Source: Ignelater luminosus
Lineage: Eukaryota; Arthropoda; Insecta; Coleoptera; Elateridae
Length of the DNA stretch: 64,000 nt
Assembly (NCBI GenBank): GCA_011009095.1
Contig: VTPC01003680.1
Coordinates: forward strand, 27,975-91,974
Direction of reading: 5' to 3'
Part shown: positions 45,161-56,879 of the stretch, in pieces
Layout of the letters: each line of letters begins with the position of its first letter
Position numbering within the stretch: the stretch's first letter is position 1
Program-made: the position numbers and the translations under genes
The notes under the pieces: model-generated
What the model saw: only the letters and a program-made list of their open reading frames with translations
What the model was told of the DNA's origin: nothing
Database searches by the model: none

Positions 45161-45514
45161 TTAGTTACGGGATAAGTCGCTTTTGCGCGTTGAGATCAGG
45201 ATGTGATCGACGCGAAGATAGCAGTTGATTCGAAAGCTTTGGAGAAGGCAGATATACTCGGCTGTTGGGAAGTCTTGTGAGACGTTTTCTACACAATTTA
45301 GCTGTGGTGGCCCGTGAAGTTTATCGTTTTGTTTTGAAGTATTTTCAAAGTACATCAGCGTAGTGCTGGATTTCCAAGGGTTACCTTTTAAAAGCACATT
45401 CCTCGGAAGTAAGGTGATATCCTTTTGTTTCTTCCTTTTGTCTTTGGGACGGAACCCAGTAGAATTCGTCGTCATTTTGCCCCTCATTGCTGTATAGACG
45501 TGGCCAGCCTGCAA
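45161..45514 (-). CDS. Hypothetical ORF, 117 codons, no family
   Basis: An open minus-strand frame beginning 'MQAGHVYTAMRGKMTTNSTG', basic in its first 50 residues, with no transmembrane segment or known motif. The sequence just downstream of the gypsy RT fragment may be retroelement non-coding DNA instead of a gene. I have no evidence for expression or function. Confidence 0.15.
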   Translation of the reverse strand: MQAGHVYTAMRGKMTTNSTGFRPKDKRKKQKDITLLPRNVLLKGNPWKSSTTLMYFENTSKQNDKLHGPPQLNCVENVSQDFPTAEYICLLQSFRINCYLRVDHILISTRKSDLSRN

Positions 45515-47050
45515 GTTTTAAGTTAACCGATACGCAGTTACCCGTGTGAGCAAGATTTGGACCGTACAGCTATACAAGGTTAGTGTACACCCACTAATAC
45601 CGTAGTGTTTACACCCTTTTGGGTTAAAAAAACAAGTGCATTTAAAATTTGTTCAGCGGAAACAAAAAAGAAAACAAGGAAGTTTCTCCTTGGCATCATT
45701 GTAAACATTTACAACAACGGTTTAGAGTGTAATCATCGTGGTGTTGTGTTTGTTTGATTATTTGTTTTAACGAATAAAGAATTTACAGTCCAGTAACGTT
45801 TAGCGTAAATTCGCAATGTAAATCAGTTATACTTTTTATCATAACTATTTGGTTTAGTTTTAATTTGTTTGTATGTATTAATTCATCTACGATTTTATTA
45901 AATGAAATTAGATATTTCCTTTTTGTAATATATACATTAAGTGCAGCCGTAAGCTGTTTGAACGGCGTCGAGCGGACGCCCACGCACTTGGCGTTTCTGG
46001 GAATCCCCTCGAGAGTCATTGACCAGAATTCTGCGTCGTAGATCTAATACGATTGTTGACGTTTATTCTATAAAGACTTTGTTTTTGTATAATCAACTGT
46101 TTGTTTGTTTTATTTGTATTTTTTGCTTGTTTTATAGTATGTAATCTTTATTTCTATTTTTAATTTATTTTTTTTAATAGATTTGTAGCTTGAAAGACAG
46201 TTTTATTATTGTAATTGTATGCACTGGTTTGAGTGAAAATATCGAAGTCACCCAAGTATTTGACTAATTTGATTCAGTTATATTAAATTTCATTAATAAA
46301 GAATATACCGGGTGATTCAAAAACCTTGATATACTGAGTGATCCAAAGAAAACGATTTGATGATTCAATTTGAATATTCCAAATTTAATTGACGAAACAT
46401 TTATATAGAGTGAATTAAAAATATTTTTGTATAAGGCGGTTTAACGCCTTGAGTAAGATTTTGTTTAAGAAAATCTAAGTAAGTGTTTGTAAAGCTGTTG
46501 CCGATTTAAGAGGGACTATGGTCCTTTTGAATCTTGTGATCTGGCTGAATCCATGGTGGCGCCTTCTAATAATACCGATTTTGAGCTATTTCAGTGGTAA
46601 GTAGGCATTTCGAACCTAGCCGTCTTCGACTGTCTGCTGGTCTGGGTATCAGCAAACTTAGTTCTTCATGCCTTTGAGTCGCTAATTAGAAGCCTGTGTC
46701 TTAAAGTTTATTTTGGCACGTAACAACTTTTGTAAAAAAGGAAAGGTTAATTTTGGACGGAAGAATGTGAGAAGCCTTTCAGCATTATAAAAAACTGTCT
46801 AGTATCAGCGTCTAGTAGATTTAGTTGTTCAAATTGCTTTTTTTCATTTTACTGTGCAATTCTTTGTTTGTATCAACATGGAAACTGTACCTTCCAAAAC
46901 AGAAAATTACTCAGTTGGTCAAATCCCACCGTCGAAAAACCGCAAGTGATCTATTATTTGAATTCTGGGAAGACCACAGAAGAGTGCAAGGAGAAAAGTC
47001 AAAGTGCCTTGAAACCCCATAAAAACAAAATCTAATCAAAATCACGACTT
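45515..47050. other. Unassigned DNA
   Basis: Short ORFs at 45783-46019 (minus) and 46825-47022 (plus) have no recognisable domain. TACCGGGTGATTCAAAAACC near 46307 resembles a Tc1/mariner terminus but has no visible partner. Confidence 0.3.
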
Positions 47051-48736
47051 TGATTAATGACATTTAATGTAAGCTATCTCTTGAAAACAGGAAAACTAAA
47101 AAACATCCTAAACAAAGCTAGGGAACGCAACATCAAAATTATCGCATTCCAAGAATCACGATATATACAGATGAACACCCTTTCGATAGAAAAAGATGCA
47201 GGATATACAAAGAAAATCTAGGAGAACGGGTCATGCCAAACTGCTCACAATTCTAAACAGGTCTCAAAAGTCAGTACTTGATTTAGTAAGTTTTCAAGTC
47301 TTATTGAGGACGCTCGTCCACTATGACAATAAAATCAACAAATTAAACTTACACTCTAATTAACGAACACGCACCAACCAATATCACCAACAGGAAAGAA
47401 CCCGAAAAAGCAGAAGCATTCTAGGACCAACTAGAAAATGCTACAAAGAATCTCAAAAAACCACGCCAAAATTCTCATGAGCGATTTCAACGCGCAAACT
47501 GGAAAAAAAGCAGTTTAGATACTGGGAGGTAAATGGTCAGGACATAGAGTAACCGCAATGGCACACCACTCATCAAACTGTGCAAAAACCATGACCTATT
47601 TTTTTGAACCGGCATTCTTTAAGAAAAACCCGTCTAAAACCAAGACTTGGATCACACGCAACTCACTACTGAGGGAATTCTAGTTGAATTACGTAATGAT
47701 CATAAAACTCAAAGTCCTCAAAAGACTAGACCTAGATGCAACAAAATGTTTCTTAGACATCATTCCAGAAAAGAGACAGTTCAAAATAAAAGTTTCACGA
47801 TGCAAATACGGCATATAAAATATTAAAAGTAATAAACAGTTCACAAAATAAACAGAGAAATTAAATCCTCAGAATTGGCAACAACTTTGGTCTGAGCTTC
47901 TACAAGCATCAAAAAACACTGCAGCCTAAACCAGAACGTATAAACATGCTTGGTGAACAGACGAATGTGACCAGCTTATACAACAAACGGGGCAGAATTG
48001 GTTGCGTAATAAAAACCAAAAAACCTTGCAAGAACTCAGAAAAACCAGAGAAACAGTTACAAAATCGATAAGAAAAATACCCAAACTGAATGACGATACC
48101 ATATTACAAGAAAGAGAAGACGACTTCAAGAAAAACAATTCACGAAACTACTACAGAACCTTTAAAACAAAAACTGACTAAATACTCCAATTCAAAGAAG
48201 ATGTGGAAATTGCTCACAACAATAGTAAGAACTGTGGAATCTTTGCCAAATACTTTTCCAAAATGCTCAACTGTGAAAAAGTTCCCCATCGACATCCAGA
48301 GACACCCTGATTCAAAATCGCCAAGCGTACAGAAAATCAAAAAGATAATCCAATCCCTCAAAAAATAGTAAAGCATCAAGGAAGACCAGATTACCACACA
48401 ACTCTAGAAGAATGCAAGAGAAGACCTTATTATAAAACTCAAACAGATTCTGGATGAAATCTGGAAAACTGGAAAAATCCCTGAGAACTATAAAACGGCA
48501 ATCATACACCCATTACGTACAAAAATAAATAAGACAGACCCAAACAACTATCACGGACTCTCCCTTCTTTTAGTCACGTACAGAATTTTATCCGAAGCCC
48601 TCTTCAACCGTGCGAAATCCCAACTCGATCCACAACTCGGCGAGTACCGAGGTAGATTGAGAAAAGGACGATTTATTATAAACCTGAAAAATTCGATAAA
48701 ATACTTCCGCAAGAACAACAAAAGTTATGTTATCAC

Positions 48737-48885
48737 TAAGCCTAGGACGTTTTAGGTTTTTGCCTCCCACCAGTCTCGCGCATGCACCTATTGCAACGCA
48801 TGTATTGCTTGTGATTCGGTCTGCGCAAGCGTCATTGCTGGTGGGAGCTGATTCTTGAATTCCGACCTAAAACGTCCTAGCTCAA
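48737..48885. mobile_element. hAT-like MITE inside the LINE (8-bp TSD)
   Basis: 149-bp non-coding foldback element. The left end has CTAGGACGTTTTAGGT and the right end its perfect reverse complement ACCTAAAACGTCCTAG; a second inverted pair CTCCCACCA/TGGTGGGAG lies further in. It is flanked by the perfect 8-bp duplication GTTATCAC (48729-48736 and 48886-48893). Removing the insert and one copy restores the LINE RT sequence (AGTTATGTTATCACATTTCT). An 8-bp TSD points to hAT or P superfamily; the terminal four or five bases outside the paired part (TAAGC / inverted TTGAG) do not match well. Confidence 0.88.
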
Positions 48886-49730
48886 GTTATCACATTTCTT
48901 GACTTCAAAAAAGCTCGTAATTGCATAGACGGGAAATTTCTTTCCCAAAAACTAGAGGAATTTGGACTAGACTGAAAGACAGCAAACTTAATTAAAGAAA
49001 ATCTCACAGAGACGACATCGAAAGTGAATTAATTGGGGAACTGAGCAAAGACTTTAAAATAGACACGAGAGTACGACAAGGTGACGGACTACCCCTGTTA
49101 CTCTTTAATTGCATCCTTGCACAAAATTATAAGGGAATGTAGAAAAGCAGGTGCGTCAACACACCGCCTAAGACCACAAATCAAAGGTGTAGAAATAATG
49201 GTCTGGCCTTTACCAATGACATAGCACTAGTTGCCAAAAACATCCCAGACGCACAGACACAACTTGAAATATTACAGGCACAAACAGCGAAAGTCAGTCT
49301 ATAAATTTCCTTCGAAAACGCAAAATTTATGACAGACATCAAAACAGCACCACATGAATTTAAAACTGGCAACAACAGTTTCCTGTGTTAAAGAATTTAA
49401 ATACCTGGGTAAATGGATCGCCGAAAACCAGAACGAAAAGAAGTCTATGGGGTCAAGACTGTAAAAAATGGAAACTGCGTTTCAATTAACACAAAATACC
49501 TACAACAAAAAATGCTTCTCCTGGAACTGTAAAATCCGACATTATACAACAGTAGTCAAACCAGAAGCGCTTCACGCTTCAGAGACACTCAACTTCCAAT
49601 ACAAAACGGTAAAAGAACGATTGGAAATAAAAGAATGCAAAATAATTAGAAAACTCGTAGGACCATGAACCTAGGACGGAAACATTACTCAAAACCCAAC
49701 GCAGAAATCTACAAACACATACCCAAAATC

Positions 49731-49753
49731 ACAGATACAGATACAGATACAAT
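49731..49753. repeat. Short ACAGAT tandem repeat
   Basis: Three consecutive ACAGAT units plus a partial unit within the LINE 3' part; too short to matter beyond local slippage. Confidence 0.8.
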
Positions 49754-49877
49754 TCAGAGGACACCTGGAAAGAATGAACCCAAACACACCATATTCACTC
49801 TTTTCTGTTTAACAAGACTATTAGACCCACCTGGTACAAACAAACAAAAAAAGACCTTTCAGAATTAAGATCTCCAG

Positions 49878-50028
49878 ATCGTTTCGTTTCGTTCTGGTTT
49901 TCGGCGATCCATTTACCCAGGTATTTAAATTCTTTAACACAGGAAACTTTGTTGTGGCCAATTTTAAGTTCATGTGGTGCTGTTTTGATGTCTGTCATAA
50001 ATTTTGCGTTTTCGAAGGAAATTTATAG
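49878..50028 (-). repeat. Inverted copy of LINE RT segment inserted in the LINE tail
   Basis: The minus strand here (ORF 49795-49998: 'MTDIKTAPHELKIGHNKVSC', 'VKEFKYLGKWIAENQNETKR') repeats, in opposite orientation, the segment at about 49303-49441 of the same LINE. The insert lies between AGAT-containing sequences on both sides, and the LINE tail resumes after it ('DTIRNNIQTLGFEKQ'). The inverted copy has an uninterrupted frame where the direct copy is frameshifted, so it was probably copied from another LINE template or before the direct copy decayed. Confidence 0.85.
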
Positions 50029-50205
50029 ATACAATCAGAAATAACATACAAACACTGGGTTTTGAGAAACAACAAAGAAAGAGAGAACAACACGTATGGA
50101 CAGAGTAACGGAGAAATACTCACTCGCTGTGGATGAAAGAATATTAGGCTAAAAGGAAGACGAAAACTTCAGCGACCCATTTGCGAAGAAGAAGAAGAAG
50201 ATATA

Positions 50206-53200
50206 AACAAACAAAAAACTTAAACACATCAGTTTTCAAATTGACAATCAAAATTATCTCCTTATAGATACAGTTTACGAGAACTTCTTTGCACATTAAA
50301 TTATCGTCAGAAATGCTGTTATAGAAAAATCTTTTTGCAAGGAAAGAGTTTAACTCTACCTATTAATTTACAAAGTTATTTTAAAAGATGCGTAGTTGAA
50401 ACACTTCAGTTGAAAATATAAATTCATGTAGCTGAATAAATTATACAAATTGTTGAAGTAACATAAAGAAAATAGAAGGATATTTTCCGGTGCAACACGA
50501 AAGCAAGCTGTGAAACGTCATAAAACTTTCTCGCTGTGCAATTTATTGCGGCTTTTAAACTTGGACAAAGTTTTAGAAACCAAGTGTAAAATGTTAAAAA
50601 GCTCCCTTTGAAATTTATGTATTGCTATCTACAGAACGATTAATTACAACTTCGCTTGCTTTGATATATTTTTTGTAGAAGTGCGATTGTTAAAAAGGGA
50701 AAGTCTTAATATAACTTTGATCTATCGAAAGCAACTTGACAAGAACAAATGAACAATAAAAAATGTTTATTTCTTTGATGACTAGTACCAAAAGCAAATT
50801 GAAGTCTTAAAAAAGGACTGAATGTTTTTTCTATTTAAAAATCAATAACAAGACAGATAAGCAAGTCCTAATGATTTTCAGTTCTTGTTTCACCCCAGTT
50901 CGCATTTGCCAATTCTTTCGGTATACATGGGGAAACTAAGTTGGTAGTTTTTCATTTGGCTCGCGGAGAGTTTTTACAAGTTAGACCGGGTGTCAACAAA
51001 GTTTTATGAGTTTTTTTTTCAGTTTCCTTTTGTTTCATATTGTCCATCAAGAGTTTAGGGAAGTCAAATGAAAGTGTCCAAAAAAAAAACCTTTTTTTTT
51101 CTAATGTAAATTTTCCTGTATCCAATTTGGTCACCTATAAATAATAAGTATCATGTTAAGAATGAGCACAAATGTTCCTGCAAATACATCAAAATTTAGA
51201 TAAAAATAAAATCAATGAGACACAAATTTTAATTTAAACCATAAAGAAGCTAAAACGAATATCGTTTTATTAACAACGTAGCAATTTACACTTCCAAGAA
51301 GCACTACAAAATATGGTTCCCTTTTTGCTAAAATATCAATAAAGTATAAATCGCATTAACATCAGTTTTGCGTCAACAAAGAAAATTTATCGCTTAAAAA
51401 TATATGCAAATCCGAAAATCTAAATTACCTACTTATACATAAGTATTCTAGAGTGAAATGCTACCCTAAGCATTTTATGTTTTACGACATGAATTACCAT
51501 TAAAAATGTTTCATAACTACGAAGACGATATATCTAATGTGTGGTATACCTGCCACTTCAATTAAATAATCGCCGGTGTATACTACATATAATTAATTCT
51601 TGAAATAATAATAATCAGTTCTTAATAGCCAATTTGTTGTAGATTTAGAGTGGATTCATTGTAAGTGTTAATAACCACATTATTCAGACCAAACGGGTAA
51701 TAATTGGGAAATCTACCGTTTTAATTCCCTAAAACCCTAATTTTAAATTCTGCGGTTTGCACGACACAACACACTGCTTTGGTAGAATTAATTTCCGAAT
51801 TGCGGTATGCTAGCATTAAACTTCAATACGACTATGGGATATGCATGTCTGAGTGAACTAATGCAGCATGGTATACTATAAATAAATTTGTAACTATTTC
51901 TCTATTTACAATTTATTAATTTATGTATACAAATACTTCAGAAACAGTGTTTTATTAAGCTGCAAATAAAAATTGTAGTTGGGAACAGTTCAAATTAAAT
52001 AATTCAATTGTAGTTCATCTCACAATTACGTACCTTACTTGTAAAGTTCGATATCTTATACATTTCCGACAAGATAAATGCGCTTCAAACGAAATGTTTC
52101 CATTCGATAGACGTACTTACAAGGTTACATGAAATTATTAGCAGCAAATCAATATTTTAAATTGAATTTGCGACCACTACTACGCCTACAAAATACGGAA
52201 CATCTAGCACATTTATCTATATGAGTTTATCTTGAGGTTGTATTTAACATACCCAACTTTGGTTATTGTTAAAGGTCTCTACGATACCACAACGGCTTCC
52301 ATCTACCGGTTGCAGTCTATGTAGTATATGCGACAAGCAATATTAAATTACTTAAGATATTTCGTAGAAGAATTTTAGGGTTTCCATAAAGCCTACGAAG
52401 ATGACATTTATAATTTTAGAAGAATGTGAGAAGTTCTTCAAGTTTCAGTTCTGACAAGTATGTTCAAAGACACCAAATTGAGCCAAACTAAGTCTTTGTT
52501 TGACATTTAACCTTTCCGAAATACTTCCAAAGGTTACCTAGAGAAAACGCTTCATTAAATTAATTTGAAGTATTAGTAAATTCTTATTCATTTCAGGTTA
52601 CAAGGATTTTTCAGGTAATATCCTTGTTATGTCTTGGCTAGTTATGGCTACTTATAAGTTTTTTCAATTTCTAAATGATGGTACAATGACACCATTAGAG
52701 TTAGATAAAAATATTTTATATTGTTTTAACTAGATAGTTATCATATTAAACGTATGCACACCATTGACAGCGTGCATCCGTTTCGAACATCAAACCTTAT
52801 TAACAAAGCTGTAATGAGTTTAAGACACAACTTAAAAGAACAGAGGTAGAGATAATCTCTCTGCACTTTCAATAGATTTATAAAGAAGTTGCGAGAAGTG
52901 AAATTGCAAGAAAAAATAGATATTAGTGAATCTAAGACTAAATACACGTTAAACGCCACAATGCATAGTCAAATAATAAGTTAAGTAGGCCAAAGTATTA
53001 AACACTTTTAAAATATGTTTTGTGTATTTAAATGATTTTTCTTCAATTTAGATACAAATTTTTTTTTAGTTTTTGAATTTTTTTTATTGAGAAGCACAGA
53101 TGCACCTCATGACCATTAAAACTATGTAAATTCAGAAAGCCATGTGATACATACTTGGTTCATGTATAAAACGAGAATATTCCCGTCGGAGCTTGTTGGT

Positions 53201-53240
53201 TAGTTATCGGCGCGCGAGATAGTTTAGTTTTGTAAATTAT
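50206..53240. other. AT-rich DNA, no gene seen
   Basis: About 3 kb with only short ORFs of no recognisable content (for example 52741-52959, minus). Confidence 0.4.
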
Positions 53241-53247
53241 TATCAAT

Positions 53248-54262
53248 ATGTCATATGAGAAGGAAGAGGCACATTTGCAAAATCTTTTGGAAAAATTGAT
53301 GTCGGGCAAAAACACTGATGACTGTATTCGGATTAAAAACTTTGAATTAGGTAGTGATGACTGATGACGGAATAAGTGGTTTTTCGTCAAATAAAAGTGT
53401 GCCAGAAAGCAAAAGGTGTAAATTACTACATAATCTACAGAATGCACTTTCAACATCACAAAGTTCAGGAACAGTAGACGATATCACTGAAAATTTTATT
53501 TCCCAATATCAACTGCCAGACGATAAAGCTTCTTCAGAAGAGGATGACAATAATACATCTTTTTGACATGGGAAAATGTAGTTGGTCAGAACTTATCTTC
53601 AGTGTTCAAAATTCTGGTATAAAAATGGAGTTTTTTGAAAAATTGTTTATTAATAACGATATTGCTGACTTGGTTGTAGGGGCAATCAATCGATATGCCC
53701 ATCAGAAGTTGAATATAGGTGGTCACAGATTTAGTGGGAACTTTAAGTCAAACAGAAAACGTAATCCAAAAGAAATGACAGGTGCAAATTTGAAGAAAGG
53801 GGAAATTATTGGGATGGAGAGTAACACAGGTATCATAGTGACTAAATGGAAGGACAAGCACAAAAGTAAAATAGTATCGTAAAATAGCAATTGAACTTCT
53901 TCTAGAATGAGCTATTGTCAAAGACTATACAGTTCACCAAAAAGTTACCAATAATGACAACATGTCTAATACATCTTTCAAGGAAGGTTGGTCAACTAAT
54001 AGATTTCTCTAGACTAACTATTTTAGAGCAACCGATGCCAAGTACTCGTGGAAGAACTTCCAAGTTCGGCCAGAAAAAGATGTGCCACGTTATGCAAGAA
54101 ATCCAGCAGAGAATGGGAGAAAATTTGCACAGACTAAAACACCCTTTTCTTGTTTCAAATGCGATCATTAGGGTAAAACCACCAATTGTTGGCATTGTAC
54201 CAATTGTTGGCACCCAACACGATTTTCTCGCATTTATAATATTCCTGTAAGATGTCTTCTAA
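53248..54262 (+). pseudogene. piggyBac-like transposase with catalytic core deleted
   Basis: The ATG at 53248 starts 'MSYEKEEAHLQNLLEKLMSG'. After a frame break, ORF 53354-53566 continues the disordered Ser/Asp-rich N-terminus. ORF 53544-53882 then holds 'SGIKMEFFEKLFINND' and 'INRYAHQKL' (the usual 'F...FF.N..I..I..ETN.YA'), which passes straight into 'NRKRNPKEMTGANLKKGEII' and 'GIIVTKWKDKHKSKIVS', normally found after the second catalytic Asp ('R..RKG.P......LKKGE.......I....W.DKR.V..LST'). Later frames give 'FKEGWSTNRFL' and 'PFSCFKCDH' with a 'CWHCTNCW' cluster, resembling the C-terminal cysteine-rich domain. The DDD catalytic stretch of roughly 200 residues is missing at about 53725. Open frames on both sides of the junction suggest a fairly recent deletion. 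Confidence 0.7.
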
Positions 54263-54264
54263 TT

Positions 54265-54685
54265 TTAAACATTTTGTTAGGTTTTCATAATAAACATACT
54301 CGGCGGTAACTTCACGTTACTGATGGCTTCTGTTCATGAACGTTTTTGTGACGACTGTTGTGTAATCTTCAGGTATTTTAAGATTAGTGATTATCAGTTC
54401 AGCTAATAATGAGTTCTCGTTACCTGCAGTGTAGTTGCATTATACATCTCGGTGATTAGATAGCTTTACTTTACTAGATTTTGGTTATTGCATCGTGATT
54501 ATCTCGTTCTAACCTTAAAACTTTGGGTGCCAACTATTGAAAGGAAAAGACTGACGGTCTTTAATTATTGTCACACTTGCCAATGAACGGAAATTTTCTT
54601 GCAGCCACTATCCTAATTATTGACACCATCAGAATATTGTTTTATTTAATGCTATAAAAAGATACCTAGACATCTTTTTTAAATT
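54265..54685. other. Spacer between piggyBac and pogo elements
   Basis: No coding signal. I could not identify TTAA-flanked piggyBac ends here. Confidence 0.35.
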
Positions 54686-54689
54686 TCAG

Positions 54690-56411
54690 ATGCCAATAGT
54701 AAAGAAATTAAGCAAATACGATAAAAAATATAATAAAGAAAAGCTACAGGGCTTTGCAGGAAATTAGGTCTGGTAATTCCAAAAAAGCTGTATCAGTGAA
54801 ATACGGAATACCAAGGTCCACACTACCATTTCTACTTGGTCCTAAATTTACCAAAACGGAACCTGGGCACAATCCATACTTAATAAAGACGAAGAGCAAG
54901 CTCGAGTTGACTGGATCCTAGAAAGCCATCGAATGGAGTTCCCCAGAAGAAAATTAGATATACAAGTGTCAGTAAAATAGTTTATGACTGCAAGCAAGAG
55001 ACCAAATCTATTTAGGGACAACGCACCTGGGGATCACTGGTACAACCTGTTCTTAAAGTGACATCCTCTTCTTATTACCCGTACACTAGAAGCTGTAACG
55101 GGTGCTTCTTCCAATGTATCGGAAAAGGATATAGGAACATGGTTTAAAGAGGTGAAAGCCTACCCCAAAGAAAAAAACTATTTTTCTATATTAGAAGACA
55201 GCACAAGGGTATATATGTAATGGAGATAAAACATGCTTTCTTTCCTGTCCAAAACTGGGAAGAGTGATTGCACCAAAAGGTGCGAAAAACGTGTACGAGG
55301 TAGATCAGGGGGATGCTAAACAAAATTTGACCGTTAAGTTCACGTTTTCAGCTTCAGATCATTGCACTCCACCTCTTGTAATAAACCCAAATAAACGTTT
55401 ATCAAAAGTAATCGTAGAAAGTGTTCCTGAAGACTGAGGAATAGATCTCAATGACAACGGGTGGATGAAATCAGAAACTTTCATCGACTACATCAAAAAT
55501 GTGCTTCATCCACAGTTAAAAAAAGAAAACATACAATTTTCAATTATACTTTTCTTGGATGGTCATAAAATGCACTTTACGTAGCAGCTAAGCAAGTTGT
55601 ACAGCGAATTACAAATCATCTTAATTGCACTTTACCCCAACTCTACGTGGATACTTCATCCAGCAGACGTATCCTGGTTTCGCTGTTTGAAGAGCTTGTG
55701 GAAACAAGGAGTTTTAGAATGGCGTAAGAAAAACCCTTACTGTAAGCTGGGCAAGGAACATTTCATCCCAATCCTTAAGTCAGCTATTTCGGACCTTAAA
55801 AACGAAACCACAGCAAATGGATTTGAAGCTTGTGGTCTTCAGCTTTGGAACCCCAATTCAATTAACTTCTCGAAATGGTTAGGAAAAGAATTTACCAAAA
55901 GAAAAACGAATCAGTTAGTAACAATCCACAGGACCAATTTTCTAAAAGCCAGAATAGAATTGGCTATGAAGAGTTTGCTAAAATTGTTGGAAACAGAAAA
56001 ATCGAAGAGCGTGCCTCATGAAACATGCTAGTGTGTTCCAATGCAAAGTGTGAAGATTTTGAACTATTAAAATAAATTTACCACAGACTAGAACCTAACC
56101 CTGACTAAACCTTAAACAGTTCCGTAGTAGAAATAGAAGATGTGAGTTTCGTTAACAATAATACAACAGAAAAGGAGACTGATTATTTTACAGCAAGCGA
56201 ACTTAATGAAATACCAATGATTTTTATGAGCAATCCAATTTCAGCAGAATCCCCAACAAGCAACAACAAAATTACTATTCTTAAAGATATAACCTTAGTC
56301 AAAGGAACACCAAGTAAAACAGACAAAAACGTACTCAATCATGAGTTCGCATTGTTTTTGACTAGTCAATATATAAAAAGGAGAAGAACTTTACAAGAGC
56401 ATATCAATTGA
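54690..56411 (+). pseudogene. pogo/Tigger-like transposase (DDE_1), several stops
   Basis: The ATG at 54690 starts 'MPIVKKLSKYDKKYNKEKLQ'. Over several frames come a psq-type HTH ('KKAVSVKYGIPRSTL'), a CENP-B-like HTH ('MTASKRPNLFRDNAPGDHW', 'GASSNVSEKDIGTWFKEV') and the DDE domain: 'YNGDKTCFLSCPKLGRVIAP' (about 55215-55275), 'KGAKNVYE', 'TVKFTFSASDHCTPPLVINP', 'NDNGWMKSETFIDYIKNVL', 'FLDGHKMHFT' (second Asp, near 55557), and in ORF 55597-56031 'LYPNSTWILHPADVSWFRCL' (third Asp in 'ADVSWF', usually 'QPLDVS.F'). The Pro-Leu-Asp core reads 'PAD'. ORF 56142-56411 may be the C-terminal tail. Several frame breaks and stops inactivate it, but long stretches are well preserved. Tigger/jerky-type pogo elements use TA targets; I did not find clear TIRs. 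Confidence 0.85.
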
Positions 56412-56870
56412 TGACACCGGACCGCTCACCAGTACTGAAAACTTAATTTTTTGTATCTTGACCATTTTTGAACTCGCCGCTTTTTTGACAACACACTTTT
56501 AATCTACTTAGCATTAATAAGACACAATTAGGGAAACACAAACAGATGATTAGGAAGAATTAACAATACACTTAATTTATAACAAATGTTCGGAATGTTA
56601 CTAAAGTATTAAAAATTACTGTCGAATTTAAGACGGGACATATCGTTTTTCGAACCCTTTCAGTGTATTAAAGCCCGAAATTAGGTCAAATTATGTCTTA
56701 TACCCACGAAGAACATAATACCAAAAATTATTAAAAGTAGTAACTTTGGATATAGATAAGTTGGGTTAAATCACTTAATTTTGATCACAGGAATCTGTGG
56801 TTAAGCTATGACCAAACATTTTAGAGAGACCTTTTATATTTGGAGTTTTCATCGAAACCACTCAAGTCAA
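56412..56870. other. AT-rich spacer
   Basis: No coding signal recognised. Confidence 0.4.
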
Positions 56871-56879
56871 ACGTTAATT

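Larger units (their letters stand above)
47057..50205 (+). pseudogene. Non-LTR retrotransposon, near full span but decayed
   Basis: An ATG at 47057 opens the endonuclease start: 'MTFNVSYLLKTGKLKNILNK', 'ERNIKIIAFQESRY' (usual 'TFN...L...GKL.NL......I.I...QE.R'), broken by a stop near 47220. Later parts of the endonuclease survive only in scraps. RT: 'LKQILDEIWKTGKIPENYK' (48438-48495), 'TKINKTDPNNYHGLSLL' (48521-48570), 'KSQLDPQLGEYRGRLRKGR' (48617-48672), MITE, then 'VITFLDFKKARNCIDGKF' (48888-48941), 'RECRKAGA' (49135-49158), and 'FTND' at 49209-49220 replacing the catalytic FADD. The tail has 'VKEFKYLGKWIAENQNE', ORF 49468-49668 ('KIRHYTTVVKPEALHASETL') and ends in GAA repeats near 50200. 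Two secondary events interrupt it: an 8-bp-TSD MITE and an inverted duplication. Confidence 0.88.

Noticed and set aside
45161-45514. 117-codon minus-strand ORF as a host gene
   Set aside because: No domain, no neighbouring exon or regulatory context, and it adjoins a gypsy relic. Listed only as a low-confidence ORF.
46305-46330. TACCGGGTGATTCAAAAACC as a transposon end
   Set aside because: It resembles a mariner terminus, but I found no inverted partner or transposase next to it.
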